6,681 bases of DNA from Prevotella sp. GTDB taxonomy: Bacteria; Bacteroidota; Bacteroidia; Bacteroidales; Bacteroidaceae. Every line of letters begins with the position of its first letter. The stretch's first letter is position 1. Below are positions 1 to 5,133 of the stretch, in pieces. The stretch is from assembly GCA_017424205.1 (NCBI GenBank), contig JAFPAS010000281.1:1-6681 (forward strand). The letters run 5' to 3'. The position numbers and the translations under genes were made by a program. The notes under the pieces were generated by a model. It was not told the origin of the DNA. It searched no databases and saw nothing but the letters and a program-made list of their open reading frames with translations.

Positions 1-1
1 C

Positions 2-463
2 GCTTGCTTGCTCTTCGTTGCTTGCGGATGCTTCCTGCTTTCGTCAGATGATATCGTGGCGAAGGTCATAGGCATTGCCGCCCTTCTGTTCTTTGGCGGC
101 GGACTGCTGCTGGTCGTGTATACACTGACAAAGCATTTCCTGCAGAAGAAGCCATGCATTGTGGTTACAGAGCGCAGCATAGTGGTGTCAGGCATAAAGG
201 AGCATGAGATAAGATTCTGTGATGTAGAAGAGTTCTACATGACGAAGAAGACAGGAAATCTTATCTGTGTGAAATACAACGACGATGTAGAAGAGCAGAA
301 GATTATTGATTCTTCCGTGGCAGAACGCATGGCACGCAAGTTTAACAATAAGGTTACAGGTGCGCAGGAGAGCATCAGCGTTGAAGGAATGTCGATGGAT
401 GCGGTGTCGCTTCTCGATATCCTGAACGACAGGCTGGAAAAGTCGCGCAGACAGAAGAGATAG
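2..463 (+). CDS. STM3941-like membrane protein, 5' end cut off by window edge
   Basis: This is the C-terminal part of a small membrane protein of unknown function. The frame is open to the window edge, so the first in-window start-like codon (TTG at 8) is probably internal and the real start lies upstream. Counting from that TTG, there is a truncated hydrophobic stretch at about 1-11, a second membrane segment at about 20-41 rich in Leu, Gly and Val, then a basic Lys-Lys-Pro junction and a soluble domain of about 100 residues. The soluble part has the pattern I associate with the STM3941 / PH-like family: 'KPCIVVTERSIVVSG', an acidic 'DVEEFYM' strand, and a C-terminal helix after 'ISVEGMSMDAVSLLDIL'. 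Family members are about 180 residues, so roughly 30 are missing. It converges on the minus-strand gene ending at 615. The family call rests on pattern memory; the membrane topology is seen directly. Confidence 0.65.
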   Translation, partial: ACLLFVACGCFLLSSDDIVAKVIGIAALLFFGGGLLLVVYTLTKHFLQKKPCIVVTERSIVVSGIKEHEIRFCDVEEFYMTKKTGNLICVKYNDDVEEQKIIDSSVAERMARKFNNKVTGAQESISVEGMSMDAVSLLDILNDRLEKSRRQKR

Positions 464-513
464 GCAGAGAGTGCTGCCAGCATTCAGTCAGGAATATAAT
501 GACAAAGCCATAC

Positions 514-552
514 AAAACGAAAACGCCCGTGTATCATCGCGATACACGGGCG
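514..552 (-). terminator. Rho-independent terminator of the minus-strand Cys/His-rich gene
   Basis: A perfect 12-bp stem (CGCCCGTGTATC at 524-535 with GATACACGGGCG at 541-552) closes a 5-nt loop. Read on the minus strand the hairpin is followed by TTTTCGTTTT (complement of 514-523), which makes it an intrinsic terminator 62 nt past the stop codon of the gene at 615-944. On the plus strand the hairpin is followed by AAAAAC, so it has no U-tract for the converging membrane-protein gene, although the stem may still slow that transcript. Confidence 0.85.
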
Positions 553-614
553 AAAAACTAATGGTCTAAATAGAATCAACTGAAGCGGGGTGTCTCCTAA
601 TCATGCTGCTTGTC

Positions 615-944
615 TTATCTGCGGTGTTTGTTGTTCTTGTGAGAGCATGCTGGGCAAGGCTTGTTGTTCTTCTTGAAGCCCTTGCGCTTCATGTCGTCGA
701 TGGTTTTCTTTGTGAGATTACACTTTACGCATACGCCGTAGCGGTTGTATGTGTGGTTGTGGTTGAATGCAGCAGACAGTGTGTTGCGGTCTGGAGTCCT
801 GAAGTGACTGTGGCCGTAGCTACTGCCTACAATAGTATTGTGGTTGCATCCCTTATTGTATTTCACCTTTGTTGCGCCGTAGCTTGATGTTGTGCCGATA
901 ACTGTCATTGCCATGATCATCATTGTGTAAATAAACTTCTTCAT
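615..944 (-). CDS. Small secreted Cys/His-rich protein with two CxxC knuckles
   Basis: I do not recognise this 109-residue protein. The frame extends upstream to 1040, but I chose the ATG at 944 because it begins a classic Sec signal peptide: Met-Lys-Lys, a hydrophobic Met/Ile-rich core at 4-17, then a small-residue region ending SSYGA, with likely cleavage near 23-24. The visible promoter, with a transcript start near 1005, also lies inside the longer frame and would exclude a start at 1040. The mature part is basic, with 5 Cys and 7 His. It has Cys33-x-His35, paired HxH motifs (45/47 and 62/64), CVKC at 72-75 and CPAC at 97-100. Two CxxC pairs 21 residues apart are the layout of a four-cysteine zinc ribbon. 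The C-terminus is rich in Lys, Asn and Arg. It is a single-gene unit with its own promoter and terminator. Metal binding and export are inferences. A redox or structural disulfide role is the alternative. Confidence 0.8.
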   Translation of the reverse strand: MKKFIYTMMIMAMTVIGTTSSYGATKVKYNKGCNHNTIVGSSYGHSHFRTPDRNTLSAAFNHNHTYNRYGVCVKCNLTKKTIDDMKRKGFKKNNKPCPACSHKNNKHRR

Positions 945-1010
945 AATTTCTGATGTTTTATAGGTCTCTGTTGAAACCTGGGTTAGACATGTTTGTTTCT
1001 TTTTCTGATG

Positions 1011-1042
1011 CAAAGATACGGTGATTTTCGCAGCCTGCAAAA
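1011..1042 (-). promoter_or_regulatory. Bacteroidetes-type promoter for the secreted Cys/His-rich protein
   Basis: On the minus strand the -33 element TTTTG (complement of 1038-1042) is followed after exactly 19 bp by TATCTTTG (complement of 1011-1018), an exact match to the Bacteroidetes -7 consensus TAnnTTTG. Transcription should start near 1003-1006, giving a leader of about 60 nt before the ATG at 944. Confidence 0.8.
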
Positions 1043-1048
1043 GTATTT

Positions 1049-1089
1049 ATCCTAATCAGTCAGGGACTTTCCCTATAGTGTAGTAGGAT
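1049..1089. repeat. Nested inverted repeat upstream of the minus-strand promoter
   Basis: ATCCTA (1049-1054) is complementary to TAGGAT (1084-1089). Inside lies AGGGA (1062-1066), CTT, TCCCT (1070-1074). The element abuts the -33 box of the secreted-protein promoter on its upstream side, which is a possible place for an activator or repressor site. The arms are short (6 and 5 bp), so this is weak evidence. Confidence 0.3.
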
Positions 1090-1141
1090 TTCCCTTCTGC
1101 CCCATATATTCTCATATACATAATTCTTAACACCGTAATTG

Positions 1142-1172
1142 TTTGTCAGGTGAATCTTTTTTCTTACCTTTG
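1142..1172 (+). promoter_or_regulatory. Bacteroidetes-type promoter for tcdA
   Basis: TTTG at 1142-1145, a 19-bp spacer, then TACCTTTG at 1165-1172 match the -33/-7 pattern of the Bacteroidetes primary sigma factor exactly. The start site should be near 1178-1180, about 125 nt upstream of the tcdA ATG. I see no comparable promoter before prmC, so this one probably also drives prmC and recX. Confidence 0.8.
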
Positions 1173-1303
1173 CAATGAAAAGCAGCATCTGATGCGTTTC
1201 TTTTGTTCGTTTTCACGACTGCAGGTATACTTTGCTTTGGTGGAAAATGTAACAGAAGAATGCACTCAAGCAGAGATACGTTTATTATTATATTATTAAG
1301 ATA

Positions 1304-2086
1304 ATGACTGCAGAGCAGAATATTTTTAGCAGAACAGAGCGTCTACTTGGCAACGATGTCATGCAGCGCATTGCGTCAGCGCGTGTGATAGTGTTTGGTG
1401 TCGGTGGCGTCGGCAGCTGGTGTGCTGAGAGTTTGGTGCGTACTGGCATAAGGCATATCACACTGGTTGACTGCGACTGCGTGAACGAGACAAATCTTAA
1501 CCGACAGTTGCATGCCACAACGTCGACGGTAGGACAGCGCAAGGTGGAGGCTATGCGTGACCGTCTGCTAAGCATAAATCCCGAAGCTGATGTGGTGGCA
1601 ATAGACAGAGTGTATTGCGAAGAGACAGCAGACGAATTTAATCTCAATGACTATGACTATGTCATCGACGCCATAGACAGTCTGAGAGATAAGATTTTCC
1701 TTATACGACGCGCAACAGACTCAACCGCCGTATTCTTCTCGTCGATGGGTGCAGCGTTGAAGATTGACCCTACACAGGTGAGAGTGGCAGAGTTCTGGAA
1801 GGTTCGTGGCTGTCCGTTAGGTGCTATGCTGCGCAAGCGAATAAAGCAGTCGAAGAAACTGCTGAGCAGGAAATTTATGTGTGTATATAGCGAAGAACTC
1901 CTTGTAAACAAAGGAGAAACATCAGAGAAAGCAGAGGCGGGAACATCCGACGGATGTGACAGATCGGCAAGCGGAGAAAGCAAGAAGGCGCAGATAAATG
2001 GGTCGTTGTCGCATATAACAGGCATATTCGGCTTCACTCTTGCAGGTCTTGTGATGCAAGATATCAATATGCGCTGTGCGGAATAA
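1304..2086 (+). CDS. tcdA: tRNA threonylcarbamoyladenosine dehydratase
   Basis: TcdA (CsdL/YgdL) is a cytoplasmic E1/ThiF-like enzyme that uses ATP to dehydrate t6A at position 37 of ANN-reading tRNAs to the cyclic form ct6A, which strengthens decoding. At 260 residues it is normal for the family. Visible motifs are the nucleotide-binding glycine loop GVGGVGS at 32-38, the E1 signature DCDCVNETNLNRQ at 56-68 (with N66, R67 and Q68), AIDSLRDK at 123-130, and MGAALKIDPTQ at 148-158, all as in the Escherichia coli enzyme. A hydrophilic, low-complexity stretch at about 203-231, rich in Lys, Glu, Ser and Gly, replaces the usual short loop before the conserved C-terminal SLSHITGIFG segment at 234-243. 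No in-frame start lies close upstream of the ATG at 1304. The 72-bp gap to prmC has no terminator. A ThiF or MoeB role is unlikely, because the tRNA-branch motifs fit and no thiamine or molybdopterin genes are near. Confidence 0.93.
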   Translation: MTAEQNIFSRTERLLGNDVMQRIASARVIVFGVGGVGSWCAESLVRTGIRHITLVDCDCVNETNLNRQLHATTSTVGQRKVEAMRDRLLSINPEADVVAIDRVYCEETADEFNLNDYDYVIDAIDSLRDKIFLIRRATDSTAVFFSSMGAALKIDPTQVRVAEFWKVRGCPLGAMLRKRIKQSKKLLSRKFMCVYSEELLVNKGETSEKAEAGTSDGCDRSASGESKKAQINGSLSHITGIFGFTLAGLVMQDINMRCAE

Positions 2087-2158
2087 TCTTAATGCGATTC
2101 CTTTATGTTGTGTGTGCGGAATAAGTGTGCACAGTAATGGAACGTAAAACAAAACGAA

Positions 2159-3007
2159 ATGATATACCGAAGCATAATAAACAGGTTACAGAAGATATAT
2201 GACACGGGAGAGGCAAAGGCTCTGGCACGAATAGTGCTTGAGGAGTGCTTCGGGCTCACGATGACAGATGTGATATGCGGAAAGGCTTCAGAGTTGACCG
2301 AGGAGCAGCAGCAAGAGCTTGAAAAAGTTGTGTCACGTCTGGAGAATAGCGAGCCGTTGCAGTATGTCCTGGGATATGCTGATTTCTATTCGTATAGGTT
2401 TGATGTTGCTCCGGGTGTGCTCATACCGCGTCCGGAGACAGAAGAACTTGTAGAAAAGGTTATAGCTGAGGCTGCCAGATATGACAGTCCGCATATTCTC
2501 GATATAGGAACGGGGTCGGGATGCATAGCCATAACGACTGCGCTCGAGCTTGCTAAGGCTGGCGTTTCGGCAGATGTTGAGGCGTGGGATGTAAGTGCTG
2601 ATGCACTGGCTATTGCACGCCAGAATGCACAGAAGCTTCATGCCGATGTGCGTTTTTGCGGGGTTGATGTGCTGAATGACTGTCTGAGCAAGGAGAAAAA
2701 AGATATTATTGTATCTAATCCGCCATACATCTGCGAGAGCGAAGCATCCGAAATGGAACGTAATGTGACAGACTACGAGCCACGGCTGGCACTGTTCGTG
2801 CCAGACAACGACCCGCTATTGTTCTATCGGAGAATAGCTCTGTATGCTGCAGAGGTGCTGAATGATGGCGGAATGGTTATGTTTGAAATAAACCGTGAGT
2901 ATGGGCACGAAACATGTGCTATGCTCAGTGATATGGGCTTCTGCGATGTAATGCTGATAGAAGATCAGTTCTCTAATCCACGAATCGTAACAGCAAGAAA
3001 GGCATGA
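2159..3007 (+). CDS. prmC: Peptide chain release factor N5-glutamine methyltransferase
   Basis: PrmC (HemK) transfers a methyl group from S-adenosylmethionine to the side-chain amide of the Gln in the GGQ loop of release factors RF1 and RF2, raising termination efficiency. The 282-residue length is typical. The N-terminal helical, factor-recognition part covers about 1-75 and ends in EPLQYVLG (65-72). The linker hairpin has GVLIPRPETEELVE (86-99). The Rossmann-type methyltransferase domain shows motif I DIGTGSG at 115-121, the acidic WDVS at 143-146, and the catalytic NPPY at 187-190, which binds the substrate amide. The start at 2159 follows an A-rich stretch (AAAACAAAACGAA) without a Shine-Dalgarno, as is usual in this group. 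No promoter was found in the gap after tcdA, so co-transcription is inferred. The stop overlaps the recX start by 4 bp. DNA adenine and L3-specific (PrmB) methyltransferases share NPPY, but the N-terminal domain favours PrmC. Confidence 0.95.
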   Translation: MIYRSIINRLQKIYDTGEAKALARIVLEECFGLTMTDVICGKASELTEEQQQELEKVVSRLENSEPLQYVLGYADFYSYRFDVAPGVLIPRPETEELVEKVIAEAARYDSPHILDIGTGSGCIAITTALELAKAGVSADVEAWDVSADALAIARQNAQKLHADVRFCGVDVLNDCLSKEKKDIIVSNPPYICESEASEMERNVTDYEPRLALFVPDNDPLLFYRRIALYAAEVLNDGGMVMFEINREYGHETCAMLSDMGFCDVMLIEDQFSNPRIVTARKA

Positions 3008-3519
3008 AGGAAGAAGATATGATGTCAGTAACAAATGACGACGCGAAGATTCTGGGCAAAATGGCAGCCTTGTGTTCGCAAAAAGAATGTTGCGAGAAGG
3101 ATGTCAGGGATAAAATGGAGAAACTGGGAGCTGACGAGCAGCAGCAGGCGCGCATCATGAAGTATCTCATTGACGAACGATATATTGACGAGGAACGCTA
3201 CTGCCGAGGCTTTGTTCATGACAAAAAGGAATATAACCGCTGGGGCAGGGTGAAGATTGAACAGGCCCTCTATATGAAGGGCGTGCCGCGAAACGTGTCG
3301 TCAGGCATTCTGGATGAGATAGATGAAGACGAATGGACAGATATGCTCATCCCCTTGCTGAAACAGAAACACCGCACGACAAAAGGACGTAACGCCTACG
3401 AAGTGTCGCAAAAACTCATGCGCTTCGCTGTAGGGCGAGGATTTACTTTCTCACAGGCAAGAAGTGCAATGAAAGCGCTTGATATAGAAGCGGCTGATGA
3501 TGATTTAGATATGTTCTGA
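3004..3519 (+). CDS. recX: Regulatory protein RecX
   Basis: RecX is a small helical protein that binds RecA filaments and restrains their growth and recombinase activity. The protein has 171 residues, near the usual 150-170. The diagnostic core lies at about 59-94: RYIDEERYCRGFVHDK followed by a WGRVKIEQAL segment and MKGV. A C-terminal three-helix repeat ends in RFAVGRGFTFSQARSAMKAL (140-159). The tail is acidic. The ATG at 3004 overlaps the prmC stop as ATGA, which suggests translational coupling and decides the start; Met codons at 3019 and 3022 are possible alternatives. recA is not in the window, so the partner is inferred from the family. No terminator with a U-tract was seen before the pyrE promoter. 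Confidence 0.92.
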   Translation: MKEEDMMSVTNDDAKILGKMAALCSQKECCEKDVRDKMEKLGADEQQQARIMKYLIDERYIDEERYCRGFVHDKKEYNRWGRVKIEQALYMKGVPRNVSSGILDEIDEDEWTDMLIPLLKQKHRTTKGRNAYEVSQKLMRFAVGRGFTFSQARSAMKALDIEAADDDLDMF

Positions 3520-3573
3520 GTGCGGAAAAGTGACACATTGATGTGTAAAAAACATAAAAACACAGAAAACATA

Positions 3574-3604
3574 TCTGAATATTGAATAAAAAACATTATC
3601 TTTG
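3574..3604 (+). promoter_or_regulatory. Bacteroidetes-type promoter for pyrE
   Basis: TATCTTTG at 3597-3604 matches the TAnnTTTG -7 box exactly. TCTG at 3574-3577, one base off TTTG, sits 19 bp upstream. The start should fall near 3609-3612, about 98 nt before the pyrE ATG and almost exactly at the first base of the leader stem-loop. Confidence 0.72.
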
Positions 3605-3610
3605 CACATA

Positions 3611-3664
3611 GAATGCTGTGCGTCAGCATGGAGGGCATGGTCTGTATCTGCCTGACGGGCATTC
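3611..3664 (+). promoter_or_regulatory. Stem-loop in the 5' leader of the pyrE mRNA
   Basis: GAATGC (3611-3616) pairs with GCATTC (3659-3664). After an asymmetric internal loop, CGTCAG (3621-3626) pairs with CTGACG (3652-3657). The loop carries GCATGG twice (3626-3631 and 3635-3640). It is followed by A-rich sequence and not by T, so it is not an intrinsic terminator. By the promoter call it would form the 5' end of the transcript. A role in mRNA stability or in pyrimidine-responsive control is possible but unproven. Confidence 0.45.
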
Positions 3665-3708
3665 AAGACATACAGAAATAAAAACAAAACAATATAAAAA
3701 CAAATACA

Positions 3709-4341
3709 ATGGAAGCAATCAAGAACGCATTTGCAGCAAAACTGCTCGCTATCAAAGCAATCAAATTACAGCCACAAGACCCATTCACATGGGCTTCAGG
3801 ATGGAAGTCGCCTATCTACACAGACAACCGCAAGACTCTGGCTTATCCAGACGTAAGACGTTTCGTTAAGCAGGAGCTGTGCCATCTTATCAACAGCGAA
3901 TTTCCAGAGGCTGATGCAGTGGCTGGTGTTGCTACGGGCGCGATTGCTCAGGGTGCTTTAGTTGCAGAGGAATTAGGCATGCCTTTCTGCTATGTACGTT
4001 CAAAACCGAAGGATCACGGCATGGGTAATCTCATCGAAGGTACACTGCCTGAGGGTGCGAAGGTCGTTGTCGTAGAAGACCTTATCTCAACTGGCGGTTC
4101 ATCGCTCAAGGCTGTTGAGGCTCTGCGCCAGGCAGGATTTGAGGTTGTCGGCATGGTTGCAAGCTACACATACGGATTCCCACAGGCAGAGGAGGCATTC
4201 AAAGAGGCTAACGTACGCCTCATAACAATCTCTGACTATGAGCACACTACAGCTATAGCTGCACAGACAGGATATATACAGGAGTCTGACCTGAACGTGC
4301 TGGCAGAGTGGAGAAAGTCTCCTTCTACATGGATGAAGTAA
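3709..4341 (+). CDS. pyrE: Orotate phosphoribosyltransferase
   Basis: PyrE joins orotate to PRPP to give orotidine 5'-monophosphate, the fifth step of de novo UMP synthesis, in the cytoplasm. The protein has 210 residues, as expected. Visible elements are the N-terminal FTWASGWKSPIYTDNR (26-41), which contacts orotate and phosphate, the flexible catalytic loop RSKPKDHG (97-104) with the Lys and His that close over the active site, and the PRPP-binding motif VVVVEDLISTGGSS (119-132). The GVATGAIAQG segment (73-82) is the usual partner strand and loop. The ATG at 3709 follows a very A-rich leader. It has its own promoter, separated from recX by 189 bp. A structured element and no good plus-strand terminator follow the stop, so read-through into the SRPBCC gene is possible. 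Confidence 0.96.
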   Translation: MEAIKNAFAAKLLAIKAIKLQPQDPFTWASGWKSPIYTDNRKTLAYPDVRRFVKQELCHLINSEFPEADAVAGVATGAIAQGALVAEELGMPFCYVRSKPKDHGMGNLIEGTLPEGAKVVVVEDLISTGGSSLKAVEALRQAGFEVVGMVASYTYGFPQAEEAFKEANVRLITISDYEHTTAIAAQTGYIQESDLNVLAEWRKSPSTWMK

Positions 4342-4349
4342 AGAAGGCG

Positions 4350-4409
4350 GATGCCCTAATACTCCATGGCATTTGGCTTTGCCTGCATGGTCAGGCTTAA
4401 GCCGGCATC
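4350..4409 (+). other. Structured element with competing pairings downstream of pyrE
   Basis: In the pyrE-SRPBCC spacer, an outer stem GATGCC (4350-4355)/GGCATC (4404-4409) encloses a hairpin: GGCTT (4375-4379)/AAGCC (4399-4403), then GCCTG (4381-4385)/CAGGC (4392-4396) with loop CATGGT. The 5' arm ATGCC (4351-4355) could instead pair with GGCAT at 4368-4372, so two exclusive folds exist. No T-run follows. It could be a transcript-end structure or a regulatory RNA; I recognise no known class. Confidence 0.35.
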
Positions 4410-4442
4410 ATAAGACAAAGAATAACAGATTAAACTGAAACT

Positions 4443-4494
4443 AAAAAAAGTGGCAGCAGCTGTAGCATTATATATTTGCTACGACTGCTGCCAC
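4443..4494 (-). terminator. Long inverted repeat; terminator-like on the minus strand only
   Basis: GTGGCAGCAG (4450-4459) is perfectly complementary to CTGCTGCCAC (4485-4494). After a 2x2 mismatch, GTAGCA (4462-4467) pairs with TGCTAC (4477-4482), closing a 9-nt AT loop. On the minus strand the hairpin is followed at once by seven T (complement of 4443-4449), the form of an intrinsic terminator, yet no minus-strand gene lies to its right. On the plus strand it is followed by ACGAAATT. The loop and 3' arm contain TATATTTG (4471-4478), a -7-like box, but with no -33 TTTG at the right distance. The ATG of the next gene is only 13 nt past the repeat. It may be a decayed bidirectional terminator for pyrE, an antisense terminator or an operator. 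Confidence 0.5.
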
Positions 4495-4507
4495 ACGAAA
4501 TTACAAC

Positions 4508-4984
4508 ATGGCAAAATACGAAAGTGCTATAAAGATGATTCCGCAGGCTACGGCTGAACAGGTCTATCATGCTCTCGGAAATCTCGAAACATTCAGACCG
4601 ATACTGGAGAATGCTGCTAACAACCCTATGGTGAAGCAGAAACTAGAAGAGGCAGGACAGGACCCTGCACAGCTTGAGAAACTGAAAGAAGTTGAGCTGA
4701 CAAACGACAGCATCGCCTTCCCAGTGCCGATGATAGGCAAGCTCACACTGCAGATTATAGATCGTGAGGAGAACAAGTGCGTCAAGTTCCAGGCTGCTGA
4801 TGCGCCTATCGATGCAAATCTATGGATACAGGTGCTTCCTGTGTCGGCTGGAGGATCGAAGATGAAGGTTACGCTGAAGGCGGAGCTCAATATGATGATG
4901 AAGATGATGATAGGCTCGAAACTCGAGCAGGGCGTAGACAAGATGGCTGACATGCTTGCGACACTGCCTTATCAGATGATGTAA
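4508..4984 (+). CDS. SRPBCC-fold (START/Bet v1-like) protein of unknown function
   Basis: This 158-residue soluble protein has no signal peptide and looks like the SRPBCC (polyketide cyclase/Bet v1-like) proteins of Bacteroidales, a fold with a deep hydrophobic cavity. The N-terminal strand 'KYESAIKMIPQATAEQVYHAL' pattern is followed by a helical, charged stretch at about 25-62. The beta sheet then carries NDSIAFPVPMIGKLTLQI (66-83), CVKF (91-94) and NLWIQVLP (104-111). The long C-terminal helix at about 132-155 ends in VDKMADMLATLPY. The helix-strand junction is unusually Met-rich (NMMMKMMIG, 128-136). The segment at 30-60 makes it some 15-20 residues longer than relatives I recall. It sits between pyrE and argH, 166 bp and 180 bp away, with no promoter that I trust. 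Ligand and role are unknown. The fold call is pattern memory plus the strand/helix layout. Confidence 0.8.
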   Translation: MAKYESAIKMIPQATAEQVYHALGNLETFRPILENAANNPMVKQKLEEAGQDPAQLEKLKEVELTNDSIAFPVPMIGKLTLQIIDREENKCVKFQAADAPIDANLWIQVLPVSAGGSKMKVTLKAELNMMMKMMIGSKLEQGVDKMADMLATLPYQMM

Positions 4985-5008
4985 AAACATTCGGGACGGA
5001 GTGAGAAG

Positions 5009-5073
5009 ACTGGCGGCATGGATCTTATGAAGTGTGATAAATGCTATCATTCGTTGTGAAAGCTGTTGCCAGT
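5009..5073 (+). other. Stem-loop in the spacer before argH
   Basis: ACTGGCGGCA (5009-5018) pairs with TGTTGCCAGT (5064-5073) over 10 positions, eight Watson-Crick and two G-U. Inside is a small hairpin TGATA (5035-5039)/TATCA (5045-5049). No T-run follows on the plus strand, so it is not a terminator of the SRPBCC gene. The G-U pairs on the plus strand favour a structure made in the argH-sense RNA. Confidence 0.4.
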
Positions 5074-5100
5074 GATTTGCTGAGAATAATGCTGCGTGTA

Positions 5101-5133
5101 TGATCCGCTTGGGGTTTGAACCCATGACCCCGT
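5101..5133 (-). other. tRNA 3'-half-like segment, not an intact tRNA
   Basis: Read on the minus strand this segment resembles the variable loop, T-arm and acceptor 3' strand of a tRNA: GGTC, then ATGGG, the T-loop TTCAAAC (complement of 5114-5120), CCCAA, then GCGGATC-A. Four of five T-stem pairs form. The anticodon-arm region just 5' pairs poorly, no D-arm follows, no complement of the acceptor strand is present, and CCA is not encoded. It is either a tRNA relic, such as an old attachment-site scar, or a chance hairpin (GGGTT-TG-AACCC) in the argH leader. Confidence 0.3.

Larger units (their letters stand above)
945..1303. other. Divergent intergenic spacer with two promoters and a nested palindrome
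   Basis: This 359-bp stretch separates the minus-strand secreted-protein gene from tcdA. It holds both outward-facing promoters, listed separately. Between them is a nested inverted repeat at 1049-1089: ATCCTA/TAGGAT outside, AGGGA-CTT-TCCCT inside. The tcdA side leaves an untranslated leader of about 125 nt. A 35-codon frame lies in that leader (1192-1299), but nothing supports its being a gene. Confidence 0.8.

Noticed and set aside
603..887. 94-codon plus-strand frame opposite the secreted-protein gene
   Set aside because: It is the antisense of a gene that has a signal peptide, promoter and terminator. Its Val/Cys-rich translation is a by-product of the His/Asn/Lys codons on the other strand.
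945..1040. Longer form of the minus-strand secreted protein (141 residues, start at 1040)
   Set aside because: The extra 32 residues would put the signal peptide inside the protein and the start codon within the -33 promoter element.
1064..1073. GGGACTTTCC, identical to the eukaryotic NF-kB consensus
   Set aside because: Chance in bacterial DNA; it is simply part of the AGGGA-CTT-TCCCT palindrome.
1192..1299. 35-codon frame in the tcdA leader as a leader peptide
   Set aside because: No ribosome-binding context, no repeated regulatory codons and no family resemblance; kept only as a minor note.
3532..3547. ACACAT-TG-ATGTGT hairpin after recX as a terminator
   Set aside because: The stem is short, the loop too tight, and it is followed by A rather than T on the plus strand.
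3618..3869. 83-codon plus-strand frame overlapping the pyrE start
   Set aside because: It is in another frame of the strongly supported pyrE and its leader, with no recognisable protein features.
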